A DNA stretch of 64,000 nucleotides from Phycisphaeraceae bacterium (GTDB lineage Bacteria; Planctomycetota; Phycisphaerae; Phycisphaerales; UBA1924): contig JAHBWV010000001.1 in the NCBI GenBank assembly GCA_019636845.1, forward strand, positions 2,728,001 to 2,792,000. The letters are read 5' to 3'. The first letter of the stretch is position 1. The number at the start of each line of letters is the position of its first letter. The translations under genes and the position numbers were made by a program. Positions 19,882-28,064 of the stretch are shown here, piece after piece. The notes below the pieces were generated by a model that did no database searches, was not told the DNA's origin, and saw only the letters and a list, made by a program, of their open reading frames with translations.

Positions 19882-21630
19882 GTGAGCATGATGGCCGACA
19901 CGATCGTTCTGATTCCCGGCGCTGGCCTGCCGACCCTGACGTTCGCAGAGGCGTTCGTCATGGTCTCGTGGTGGAAAGCGATTCTGTATCTGCTGCCACT
20001 GGTCGTCTGGGCCGCGATCATCACGCGGATCTACGACAAGCACGCCGCACGATTCCACCTCAATCGCGAGCGATGGAACATCCTGCACATCTCGCTCGGC
20101 GTGGGCGCGTTCCTGCTCGGGTTCCTGATGCCGCTGCCCGGCATCGCCGGGTTCCTGGTCGGGTTCGCGGCGATGCTCCTGGTGCTCGGGATCGACCTTG
20201 CCGTCTACCCGATGATCGCGAACAAGGACGAGCGCGTTCCGGAGGCGCACAAGGTCAAGATCGACTTCTCCGCGTTCACAGAGAAGAAGAAGGCAAAGGC
20301 GGAGGCAAAGCAACTGGGCTCTTCCGAGCTGCTCATCCGCGGCCCGGACAAGGTCGCGATCCAGCCGCCCAACAGGGAGACGCCGGAGTTTGCCCTGCGC
20401 CTCGCGGCGGAGCAGGTCGTGCTGCGAGCCATGGCGGCGCGGGCGAGCCGCTTCGAGCTCGCGCCATCCGGCAAGGACAACACGTACCGCGTGGTTCACA
20501 CGATCGATTCGCTGCCCGTGCCTGGGGAGAGCATCGCCGGCCCGGAGGCGATCCAGATCATCGATTTCTGGAAGTCGTCGGCGAAGATGGATATCCAGGA
20601 CCGTCGGCGTCGCCAGGTGGCGGACATCGCTATCGAGAAGGAGAGCGACAAGAAGAAGATCCGTCTCACGGCGACTGGCGTGCAGGGCGGGATGCGCTTG
20701 CAGGGCACTTTCGACCCGGACCTCGCGGTCCGGCGCAAGAAGAACGAGATGGGCTTCCTCACGCCTCAGGCAGAGGAGTTCGATCGCATCGTCGGCGACA
20801 CGACCGGCATTGTGATCCTCGCGACGCCACCCGGTCAGGGGCGCACGACGCTGTTCTATACGACGATGCGCGGGCACGACGCGTACACCTCGAACGTCCA
20901 GACGCTCGAGCTGGAAGTCCAGGATGCGCTGGAGGGCGTGCGTCAGAACGTGTTCGAGGCGACGAAGGACGGTGCGGAGTTCAGCACGACATTGCGATCG
21001 ATCCTGCGTCGTGATCCCAGTGTGGTCGGCTCCGCCGAGCTGCCCGACGCAGCGACGGCCCAAGAGGTCATCAAGGCGGACACCGAGCGCACGCGGATCT
21101 ATGTGACGCTCAAGTCCGACAGCGCGCTCGGCGCGTTGATGACATTCGTGAAGGCCACCGGCGACGCATCGACCGCCGGCCCTCTGCTCAAGGGCGTGGT
21201 TGTCGGCAAGGTGATCCGGAAGTTGTGCCTGAACTGCCGCGTCGCGTACCAGCCGCCGGCGGACCTGCTGAAGAAACTCGGCCTCCCGCCCGACAAGGTC
21301 ACGCAGTTGTTCAAGAAGGGTGGCCAGGTGCTGATCAAGAACAAGCCCGAGGTCTGCCCGGTGTGCAACGGCGTCGGGTACCACGGGCTTGAGGGCATCT
21401 TCGAGGTGTACGCGCTCGACGAGAGTGTGCGTTCTCGGATTGCCGCTCAGGACTGGAACGGCGTCAAAGCGGAGCTCCGCAAGCGCGAGCTGCCGACGCT
21501 GCAACAGGCCGCGCTGCGCAAGGCCGTTGACGGCACCACGAGCATCGAAGAGGTCATGCGAGCGACCGCCGAGCAGCGTCCGGCACAGCCAGCCCAGAAG
21601 AAACCCGAGCCCGCACCCCAGCAGTCATGA
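19882..21630 (+). CDS. Membrane-anchored GspE/PilB homologue with degenerate ATPase motifs
   Basis: 582 residues. Two or three hydrophobic segments (about residues 20-42, 63-83 and 85-108) replace the usual N1 domain. The rest follows the PilB/GspE layout, but the nucleotide site is broken: Walker A reads TPPGQGRTTLFY (Lys to Arg, first Gly to Thr), the Asp box TVEDPIE is TLELEVQ, Walker B reads RRDPSVVGSAELPDA, and the His box position is RTRIYVTLKSDSA without the His. The zinc site of PilB is kept: CLNC near residue 450 and CPVCNGVGYHGLEGIFEVY near 493. It is therefore probably a scaffold or regulatory partner of the adjacent active ATPase. GTG 19882 follows GAGGTGAT by 6 bp; an upstream TTG at 19837 lacks a site. 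Confidence 0.85.
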   Translation: MSMMADTIVLIPGAGLPTLTFAEAFVMVSWWKAILYLLPLVVWAAIITRIYDKHAARFHLNRERWNILHISLGVGAFLLGFLMPLPGIAGFLVGFAAMLLVLGIDLAVYPMIANKDERVPEAHKVKIDFSAFTEKKKAKAEAKQLGSSELLIRGPDKVAIQPPNRETPEFALRLAAEQVVLRAMAARASRFELAPSGKDNTYRVVHTIDSLPVPGESIAGPEAIQIIDFWKSSAKMDIQDRRRRQVADIAIEKESDKKKIRLTATGVQGGMRLQGTFDPDLAVRRKKNEMGFLTPQAEEFDRIVGDTTGIVILATPPGQGRTTLFYTTMRGHDAYTSNVQTLELEVQDALEGVRQNVFEATKDGAEFSTTLRSILRRDPSVVGSAELPDAATAQEVIKADTERTRIYVTLKSDSALGALMTFVKATGDASTAGPLLKGVVVGKVIRKLCLNCRVAYQPPADLLKKLGLPPDKVTQLFKKGGQVLIKNKPEVCPVCNGVGYHGLEGIFEVYALDESVRSRIAAQDWNGVKAELRKRELPTLQQAALRKAVDGTTSIEEVMRATAEQRPAQPAQKKPEPAPQQS

Positions 21631-21655
21631 CACCGTTCGCCCGGAGACACGCATC

Positions 21656-23431
21656 ATGATGAACATCTTCGCCATACTTGTGATCGGCGGCATCGCCTAC
21701 CTGTGGATGACTCGCGGGTTCTTCTCCGCGATGCTGCACATGGCCTGCACGCTTGTCGCGGGTGCGATCGCGTTCGCTTTCTGGGAGCCGCTCTCCCTGC
21801 TCATCCTTGAGAAATCCCCGCAGTCCGGCTTCCTGTCTTTCCTTCGGGATTCGGCGTGGGCCATCGGCCTGATCGTTCCCTTCGCGGCCTCCCTCGCGCT
21901 GCTGCGCGCCGCGGTTGACAAGGCACTCCCCCTGAACGCGCAGACGGAGTCGCTCGTCAATTATCTCGGCGGCGGGTTCTGCGGCGTGGTCTCCGGCGGC
22001 ATCACGGCCGGGATCATCGTGCTCGCCATCGGCATGCTCCGCATGGATTCCAACTTCTGGGGATATCAGTCGCTGCGAGTGGGAGGCCGCGGATCCATCG
22101 AGACGGGCACCAAACTGATCGTCCCCGTCGATCGTTTCGTTGCCGGCATGTACGGCAGACTCTCTGAAACATCTCTCGCGACCTCCGAGCCGCTCACGAA
22201 GTGGTACCCCGACTTTGCCGACGTTCCCGCTTCGATGCGTATGAGCAACGGCGACGGCAAGGACCGCAACACCCTGTCACCCAAAGATGTCACGGTCTAT
22301 TCGCGGTACTCGCTCGGCAAGGATCGCCAGGGCGGCTCTCTCACCGATCTGCTGCGGGACGCGTGGAATCCCGGCTCTTCGCAGATGGTCTTTGACCCGA
22401 ACGGCGAGGCGTTCCCCTCAGATTCACACATCGAAGGATTCGTGATCCAGCTCTCAGCCGGAGCGAGAGAGAAGCACGGGCAGATCGTCGTCGGGAACGC
22501 GCAGGTCCGCCTGCTGGTCGAGGATGCACGCAATCCCGATGATGTAAAGCACAAGACGCTCTACCCGATCGCTGTCGCGACGCGTGCCGCGGCGAACGAG
22601 CTCCTGTTCGGGCGATTCCGCCTGGACTCTCAGGTCTTCATCGCTCCATCCGGCGCGGGAGCCGATACCCGCATGGCCTTCGAGTTTGTGATCCCCTCGG
22701 GGCACCAGCCGCTCGCGCTCTATGTGAAAAACGCTCGCGTGAAGCCCACGCCGATCGTTCAGTCGTTCAAGTCTCCGGAAGAGCGTGACATGGCAGTCCA
22801 GAACGGGTCGGTCTTCGGCACAGAGGTGCAGCCCGCATTGGTTGCCAGGCCGACCATCCCGACCATCGGCCAGCCGACACAGACGCCCCAGGATTTCGGC
22901 ATCCAGTTGAACAACACCCTCGGACACACGATCCAGAAGGGCGGAGAGCGAGGGCTCCAGCTCGACGGGCTGGTGATCATCGACGGCGAGGCGAGGTTCG
23001 CCCCGAACGAGATGAGGCGCAGCGGCGAGATCGCTCGCGAGCTCCGCGTTGACACCTTCATGACGACCCAGGACACGGCGATTGTGAAGATCGACGTCGG
23101 CGCGAGTTCGGCTTCGAGCATCCTCGGCATGACGCGTGCGCTCGCAGAGAGCGTGGTGCCGCCGTTTATTGTGGATACCAATGGAACGCGCTACGAGGCT
23201 GTCGGCTTCGTGTACGAGGACCGCGACATCGTGGTGATCCGATTCACTCCTGGACGCCCCATCCGAGGCCTGACGGAGCTGCCGACGCGCCTGAGCCGCA
23301 GCCGCACCGACCAGAAGTGCACGCTGATCTTCCGCGTGAACGCCGGCGTAAGCGTCGCCAAGTTCATGCTGGGCGAGGAGACAGTGACGGAGTTCGGGCC
23401 GTTTGTTGTGCAGTCACAGAGACGGCGCTGA
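21656..23431 (+). CDS. CvpA-like membrane protein with a large C-terminal domain
   Basis: 591 residues. The first 135 contain four or five hydrophobic segments (MNIFAILVIGGIAYLWM; MLHMACTLVAGAIAFAFW; WAIGLIVPFAASLALLRAAV; GGFCGVVSGGITAGIIVLAI), with Gly-rich helix packing like the CvpA/colicin V production family. The remaining 450 residues are soluble, beta-rich and unrecognised; they include ILGMTRALAESVVPPFIVD and YEAVGFVYEDRDIVVIRF. It follows the degenerate PilB homologue by 25 bp and is probably cotranscribed, ending in the hairpin at 23481. GGAG 9 bp upstream supports ATG 21656. A role as membrane anchor or outlet of the ATPase pair is an inference from context. Confidence 0.75.
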   Translation: MMNIFAILVIGGIAYLWMTRGFFSAMLHMACTLVAGAIAFAFWEPLSLLILEKSPQSGFLSFLRDSAWAIGLIVPFAASLALLRAAVDKALPLNAQTESLVNYLGGGFCGVVSGGITAGIIVLAIGMLRMDSNFWGYQSLRVGGRGSIETGTKLIVPVDRFVAGMYGRLSETSLATSEPLTKWYPDFADVPASMRMSNGDGKDRNTLSPKDVTVYSRYSLGKDRQGGSLTDLLRDAWNPGSSQMVFDPNGEAFPSDSHIEGFVIQLSAGAREKHGQIVVGNAQVRLLVEDARNPDDVKHKTLYPIAVATRAAANELLFGRFRLDSQVFIAPSGAGADTRMAFEFVIPSGHQPLALYVKNARVKPTPIVQSFKSPEERDMAVQNGSVFGTEVQPALVARPTIPTIGQPTQTPQDFGIQLNNTLGHTIQKGGERGLQLDGLVIIDGEARFAPNEMRRSGEIARELRVDTFMTTQDTAIVKIDVGASSASSILGMTRALAESVVPPFIVDTNGTRYEAVGFVYEDRDIVVIRFTPGRPIRGLTELPTRLSRSRTDQKCTLIFRVNAGVSVAKFMLGEETVTEFGPFVVQSQRRR

Positions 23432-23480
23432 TCCGGCGGTCCGGCCGCGACAGCGGACCACATCAATCTGAGAGCAAGCA

Positions 23481-23511
23481 AAGAACCCCGGGTGCAGCAC
23501 CCGGGGTTCTT
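23481..23511. terminator. Bidirectional hairpin terminator between convergent genes
   Basis: AAGAACCCCGGGTG - CAG - CACCCGGGGTTCTT, 14 perfect base pairs. It sits 50 bp after the CvpA-like gene and 67 bp after the rplI stop on the other strand. The flanking T-runs are short on both sides, so efficiency is uncertain, but the placement fits a shared terminator. Confidence 0.75.
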
Positions 23512-23577
23512 GTGTAACAGGTCTGAGCTGAACTCGGCTACGGATGCGTTGCAGGCATGTTGCCGACGGGGCCGCTC

Positions 23578-24231
23578 TCACTCCTTCGCGGCGGCCTTCT
23601 TCCCCGCCTTCTTCTTCTCGGGCTTCGCCTCTGCTTCGGGCTCAGCAGCGGGAGCGGCCTCTGGTGCCTGTCTGCGGCCTCGTCCGCCTCGCTCACCCCG
23701 GGGCTCCTTCCCCTTCTCGATGAGGTTGCCCTCGTTGTCAAAGTCCATCTCTTCCTTCGCATCCTCCTCGATGTGGCGATCGGCCTTGACGTGCAAGCGG
23801 ACGGAGGATTCAAGATCAGAGGCGAGCTTGACGTGGATGTCGTAGCTGTCGATCCGTTTGATGGTCTGGCCGATGCGGACCTCGCGCGGCTTGACGTCGT
23901 AGCCGAGCTTCTTGAGCGCCTCGGCGAGGTCGTTCTGGGTAATGGAGCCGTACAAGATGCCCTGGTCATTGCAGGGCTTCTCGAGCGTGACCTCAAGGCC
24001 GGACATCTTGCCGATCATCGCTTCGCGCTGCTTGCGAACCTCTGCCAGGTGCTTCTGGGCCTCAGCACGCTTGGCCGCCAGCGACTTGATGAGCTCCTCG
24101 GAGGGCGTCGTCGCCATCTCGCGCGGGAGGAGGTAGTTGCGTGCGTATCCGAGACGAACGTTCACCACATCCCCGACGATGCCGAGGTTGTCGACGTTCT
24201 CTGTGAGCAGAAGCTGGATGTTCTTGGCCAT
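23578..24231 (-). CDS. rplI: 50S ribosomal protein L9
   Basis: 217 residues against about 150 in most bacteria. The start MAKNIQLLLTENVDNLG and RLGYARNYLLPREMA are diagnostic of the L9 N-terminal domain, followed by the long connecting helix and the C-terminal RNA-binding domain ending near residue 150. An extra tail of about 60 residues is rich in Lys, Glu and Ala (AEPEAEAKPEKKKAGKKAAA). AAGGA 8 bp upstream supports ATG 24231; the frame open upstream is not conserved. Last gene of an rpsF-ssb-rplI cluster; rpsR (S18), usually between ssb and rplI, is not here. Confidence 0.95.
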   Translation of the reverse strand: MAKNIQLLLTENVDNLGIVGDVVNVRLGYARNYLLPREMATTPSEELIKSLAAKRAEAQKHLAEVRKQREAMIGKMSGLEVTLEKPCNDQGILYGSITQNDLAEALKKLGYDVKPREVRIGQTIKRIDSYDIHVKLASDLESSVRLHVKADRHIEEDAKEEMDFDNEGNLIEKGKEPRGERGGRGRRQAPEAAPAAEPEAEAKPEKKKAGKKAAAKE

Positions 24232-24404
24232 GGGTCGCTGTCCTTTCGTGTGCGAAAGTTGAGGAGCCGTTTCGCGTGCGTTCGGCACGCGCGACCGGCC
24301 CCAACGTATGTCTCGGCGTTTCCCCGCCGCGGGAGCCCCCGAATGGGAGCGTGGATGCTAGGCGTCTTGCTCGATGCCCGGTTGCCGTTGAACTGAAGAT
24401 GGGA

Positions 24405-24884
24405 TCAGAACGGGATATCGTCGCCGATCGGGTCATGATCCTGCTGCGGTGCGGAACGGGCACCCGCGGGCGCCCCACCGGAGCGTCCCCCTCCCGATGA
24501 CGAGCGTGTGTATCCCCCACCGCCGCCGCCGCCCCCCCCACCCTCGCCGCCACCGGGCTTGGAGTCGATGAACTGGAAGTTCTCGACAACCACCTTCAAT
24601 TTGGAGAACTTCTGCCCCTCTTTCTCCCACTGGTCGAGCTTGAGGCGGCCCTCGATGAAGACCGGGCGTCCCTTCGCGAGGAAGCGGCTCATGGTCTCGG
24701 CGGTCTTCCCCCATGCCTCGCAATCGACGAAGGTGACCTCTTCGCGGTCTTCGCCGTCAGGGGTGCGCCAGCGCCGATTCACGGCCAGGCCGATGGTGGC
24801 AACTGCTTGATTCGAATTGGTGTGGCGGAGCTCGATATCACGGGTGAGATTGCCCATCAGAAAGACGCGGTTGAAGTTGGCCAT
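24405..24884 (-). CDS. ssb: Single-stranded DNA-binding protein
   Basis: 159 residues. OB-fold at residues 1-110 (NRVFLMGNLTRDIELRHT, FVDCEAWGKTAE, FIEGRLKLDQWEKEGQKFSK), then a flexible linker with a run of ten or more glycines, and the acidic tip DPIGDDIPF that binds partner proteins. It binds and protects ssDNA in replication, recombination and repair. Located between rpsF and rplI as in many bacteria, but 166 bp from rpsF with a 22-bp palindrome between, so it may have its own promoter. Confidence 0.96.
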   Translation of the reverse strand: MANFNRVFLMGNLTRDIELRHTNSNQAVATIGLAVNRRWRTPDGEDREEVTFVDCEAWGKTAETMSRFLAKGRPVFIEGRLKLDQWEKEGQKFSKLKVVVENFQFIDSKPGGGEGGGGGGGGGGYTRSSSGGGRSGGAPAGARSAPQQDHDPIGDDIPF

Positions 24885-24997
24885 GGCGTACTCCGGTTCC
24901 GGGGGCGTTGCGAGAGTCCAAGCGGCGGGGCAAACGCCACGCCGGCTGCAGGATGCTAACCGGGCTGAGGACGCGACGCGTTCTGAGATGCCGCGGC

Positions 24998-25019
24998 CAC
25001 TGACAGACGTCTGTCAGTG
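24998..25019. promoter_or_regulatory. 22-bp perfect palindrome upstream of ssb
   Basis: CACTGACAGAC directly followed by its complement GTCTGTCAGTG, no spacer, 113 bp before the ssb start and 31 bp after the rpsF stop. Lack of a loop and T-run argues against a terminator. It looks like a dimeric repressor operator; LexA control of ssb is known in other bacteria, but the sequence does not match a LexA box I know. Confidence 0.5.
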
Positions 25020-25050
25020 ACGACCCGAAAGGCCGCGCCTGATGGCCCGA

Positions 25051-25506
25051 TCACTCCTCGTCCATGTCGTCGAGAGCCGCGCCGGCGGGCTCGGGGATCT
25101 CCTGCTCGACTGGGGCAACAGCTCGCTCGGCACGGAGCTTGGCCTCGACCTCAAGGTCCTTGCGGCCGTCTGCGGCCTGCATCTCCTCGATCGTCAGGTG
25201 GTCGCAGCGGACGATGAGGGCCCGCATGACCTTCTCCGAGAGGTTGCAGTCACGCTCGATGTGGGCGAAGCCCTCGCCGGTGGCCTTGAAATACGCGAGG
25301 ATGAAGATCGCTCGCTTCTGCCCTTTGATCTCGTAGGCGAGGCGACGCTCGTCCCACTTCTTCATGGAGATCAGCTCGGCGTGGCCGCGCGAGAGGATCT
25401 CGTTGATATGGGCGATCGCGCCGGAGAAATCGGCGGCGACGGCCTGAGAGATCATGAACATCGCCTCGTAGGCATAGGTCTTGGCGGGTGCGGTGGTCTG
25501 GGACAT
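25051..25506 (-). CDS. rpsF: 30S ribosomal protein S6
   Basis: 151 residues. KTYAYEAMFMISQAVAADF begins the S6 fold, and KWDERRLAYEIKGQKRAIFILAYFKA (as two parts) plus NLSEKVMRALIVRCDHLTI are family-typical. The acidic tail (EPAGAALDDMDEE) is longer than in E. coli S6. S6 pairs with S18 in the small-subunit platform. AGAGG 7 bp before the ATG at 25506 supports the start; the frame open upstream reaches into pth and is discarded. Confidence 0.95.
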   Translation of the reverse strand: MSQTTAPAKTYAYEAMFMISQAVAADFSGAIAHINEILSRGHAELISMKKWDERRLAYEIKGQKRAIFILAYFKATGEGFAHIERDCNLSEKVMRALIVRCDHLTIEEMQAADGRKDLEVEAKLRAERAVAPVEQEIPEPAGAALDDMDEE

Positions 25507-25558
25507 GTGGTTGCCTCTATGTGTGCGCCGACTGCTCGTCGGTCGTGGGTGTTGTGGA

Positions 25559-26248
25559 TCAGACACTCGGTGGTATTGGCGGATTCGGAGCGGGGGCCTC
25601 CGAGATGATGGGTGACGGGCCGGGCTCCTGCCCGGACCGGGTCTGCGGAGCCGGCTTGGGCTGCGCAGCGGGGTCGCTGATGCGGACGTTGAAGCGATTC
25701 ATCGCCGACTCGATGCCACGCTCCGCGAAGTGGATCGCCGCGAGCGAGGCCTGCTCGACCGCCTTGTCCAGCAGGGGTTGCTCCTCGGGCAGGAAGCGGC
25801 TCAGGACCCAGTCGGACTGGATCATCTGAGGGGGCTTCGAGCCGACGCCGATGCGGCAGCGCGGATACACCGACGTGCCGAGGGCACGCTCGATGTCCGC
25901 AAGGCCGTTGTGTCCGCCCGCCGAGCCGTCGGCCCGGAGGCGGATCGCCCCGACTGGAAGGGCGACATCATCGACGAGCACGAGCAGATCGGAAGCGGGC
26001 TGGAGCTTGTAGAAGCGGACCGCCTCGGCGACGGCGCGCCCGGAGAGGTTCATATAGGTCGTGGGCTTGAGAAGTATGCACTTCTCTCCGGCGATCTCGG
26101 CATCGAGGCACGCGCCGTTGAAGCGGGCCCTGGCGATCGAACCCTTGGCGCACGTGTGCGCTAGGCGGTCGATCGCCATAAAGCCCGCGTTGTGGCGCGT
26201 CCTCTCGTATTGCATGCCGGGATTGCCAAGACCAACGATCACTTTCAC
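25559..26248 (-). CDS. pth: Peptidyl-tRNA hydrolase
   Basis: Releases tRNA from prematurely dropped peptidyl-tRNA. 229 residues, about 35 more than typical because of a Pro-rich C-terminal tail. Catalytic residues are visible: GLGNPG (Asn9), TRHNAGF (His19), LVDDVALP (Asp), and PTTYMNLSG and GGHNGL. The start is GTG 26248, where the fold begins (VKVIVGLGNPG), with AGGAA 8 bp upstream; the 72 codons open upstream are Arg/Pro-rich shadow and overlap the spacer. Lies between rplY and rpsF, a common association in bacteria. Confidence 0.95.
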   Translation of the reverse strand: MKVIVGLGNPGMQYERTRHNAGFMAIDRLAHTCAKGSIARARFNGACLDAEIAGEKCILLKPTTYMNLSGRAVAEAVRFYKLQPASDLLVLVDDVALPVGAIRLRADGSAGGHNGLADIERALGTSVYPRCRIGVGSKPPQMIQSDWVLSRFLPEEQPLLDKAVEQASLAAIHFAERGIESAMNRFNVRISDPAAQPKPAPQTRSGQEPGPSPIISEAPAPNPPIPPSV

Positions 26249-26309
26249 TTCTTCCGTTCCTGTTCGAGCCGACACGGGCTCGCCACGCAGCAAGCGTGAC
26301 GAGACGGGA

Positions 26310-27002
26310 TCACTTCTTGGGCGCGGGCTTTGCGGCTCCCTTCGCGGCGTCGCCCTCGCCGGGCTTCTTGGCGGTGAGAACCTCGGGCTGCGCAGCGGCG
26401 GTCGCGGCTCCTGCCTCGGCCGTGGGCGCAACGACCTCTTCCTTCTGGAGGACGATGTGGGCAACCGATGCGTGCGAATCGGTCAGGAGCTTCATGGATG
26501 CCGTCGGCAGCTTGACCTGTCCGGCCGTGATCTCAGCTCCGACTTCAAGCCCCGTGATGTCGAGGTCGATGTGCTCGGGCAGTTCGCTGACCATGCACTC
26601 GATCTCGAGCTCGGTTGTCGGGTGGATGAGGACCGCGCCGACGGTCTTGAGACCGATCGCCTCGCCCACGAAGCGGACGTGGACGCGGGTGCGGACGCGC
26701 TCGGTCAGATCGACGCGGGCAAAGTCGGCATGGATGATGCGTGTGCCGAGGTAATCGAACTGCACGTCCTTGAGCAGGACGGTCTGATCCTTGGCCTGGC
26801 CCTCGATCTTGAGGGTGTAGACCTTCTCGCCCTTGTGGATGTGCTCAAGGGTCGCCTTGGTCTCAAGGAGGATCGGGAGCGGCTGCTGCCCGTGGCCGTA
26901 GAGAATGGCGGGGAGCTTGCCGCCATCCCGCATGCGCTTGGCGTAGCGTGAGCCGATCTTGGGGCGTGACGTTGCCTGAAGGACTGGTGCGTTCTCGTGC
27001 AT
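26310..27002 (-). CDS. rplY: 50S ribosomal protein L25/general stress protein Ctc
   Basis: 230 residues. The N-terminal 5S-rRNA-binding domain (SRYAKRMRDGGKLPAILYG, TLKIEGQAKDQTVLLKDVQ, IIHADF) is followed by a beta domain of the long Ctc form (VSELPEHIDLDITGLEVG) and a Lys/Ala/Pro-rich tail of about 40 residues. Upstream of pth with a 61-bp gap. ATG 27002 follows AAGG by 8 bp. Confidence 0.95.
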   Translation of the reverse strand: MHENAPVLQATSRPKIGSRYAKRMRDGGKLPAILYGHGQQPLPILLETKATLEHIHKGEKVYTLKIEGQAKDQTVLLKDVQFDYLGTRIIHADFARVDLTERVRTRVHVRFVGEAIGLKTVGAVLIHPTTELEIECMVSELPEHIDLDITGLEVGAEITAGQVKLPTASMKLLTDSHASVAHIVLQKEEVVAPTAEAGAATAAAQPEVLTAKKPGEGDAAKGAAKPAPKK

Positions 27003-27080
27003 GTCTTGGACCTTTTCTAGACGTGAGCTGTATGCTCGGGTTTGACTCGATGGGTTCTGACGGTGGTCGTGCTGCTCCGG

Positions 27081-28064
27081 CTAACGCTTGGGTCCCGCGC
27101 TCGTCCGGAAGAGCTCGCTGATGGACCTGTCGTGGTGGATTCTGTGGATCGCCTCGCCGATGAGTGGGCCGACGCAGAGCTCCACGAGCTTGTCGCGGAT
27201 CGGATCGACGCGCGGCCCCAGCGGGATCGTGTTGGTCACAACCACCTGCGAGATCGGGCTCTCGCGGAGTCGCTGCATCGCCATGCCGACGAGCACGGGG
27301 TGCGTCGCGGCCGAGATGATCCGGCGCGCCCCCTTGTCCATGACCAGACGGGCCGCCTCGCACACGGTTCCGGCCGTCGAGATCATGTCGTCGAACATCA
27401 GGACGGTCTTGTCCTTCACCGTGCCGATGAGGTTGCCGACGGTCACCTGGCTGCCGCTGATGCGCTGCTTGTGGATGATGGCCAAGTCCGCGGAGAGCAG
27501 GTTGGCCATGCCCTCGGCGACCTTCACATTGCCGACATCGGGGCTGACAAGGCAGAGGTCGCCCAGCTCAGCACGACGCTTCAGGAAGTGCTCGAGGAAG
27601 ACCGGTGTCGCGGAGAGGTGGTCGAAGGGGATGTCGAAGAAACCCTGGATCTGCGCGGCGTGCAGATCAACCGCAAGGATGCGGTCGGCGTGGGCCGCGG
27701 TGATCATGTTCGCCACGAGCTTGGCAGTGATGGGGACGCGTCCCTCGTCCTTTCGATCCTGGCGACCGTAGCCGAAGTACGGCATGACGACGGTGACGCG
27801 CTTGGCGCTTGCACGCCGGAGACAGTCGAGGAAGATCAGGAGCTCGACGAGGTTCTCGTTGACCGGCGAGCACGTCGAGATCACGACGAAGCAGTCGCGC
27901 CCGCGCACGTCCTCATCGAGCTTCACGAAAAGCTCCCCGTCTGGGAAGATGCTCGTGCGGACCGCGCCGATCGGAAGATCCAGGTGGGCGCAGATCTGCT
28001 CGGTAAGATCGCGGCTGTTGCGCCCCGCGAAGACCTTCAGATTGTTCGCGTCGCTCTTGCTCAT
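27081..28064 (-). CDS. prs: Ribose-phosphate pyrophosphokinase
   Basis: Makes PRPP from ribose 5-phosphate and ATP for nucleotide, His and Trp synthesis. 327 residues, normal length. Motifs: NLKVFAGRNSRDLTEQI, FPDGELFVKLDEDVRGRD (catalytic flexible region), MPYFGYGRQDRK, DLHAAQIQGFFDIPFDHL, and the PRPP loop VLMFDDMISTAGTV. ATG at 28064 overlaps the uridylyltransferase stop by 4 bp (ATGA), so the two are coupled, linking PRPP and UDP-sugar supply. Confidence 0.97.
   Translation of the reverse strand: MSKSDANNLKVFAGRNSRDLTEQICAHLDLPIGAVRTSIFPDGELFVKLDEDVRGRDCFVVISTCSPVNENLVELLIFLDCLRRASAKRVTVVMPYFGYGRQDRKDEGRVPITAKLVANMITAAHADRILAVDLHAAQIQGFFDIPFDHLSATPVFLEHFLKRRAELGDLCLVSPDVGNVKVAEGMANLLSADLAIIHKQRISGSQVTVGNLIGTVKDKTVLMFDDMISTAGTVCEAARLVMDKGARRIISAATHPVLVGMAMQRLRESPISQVVVTNTIPLGPRVDPIRDKLVELCVGPLIGEAIHRIHHDRSISELFRTSAGPKR

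Noticed and set aside
24505-24550. C-rich run read as a possible repeat or G-quadruplex element
   Set aside because: It encodes the poly-Gly linker of SSB, a common low-complexity region in that protein.
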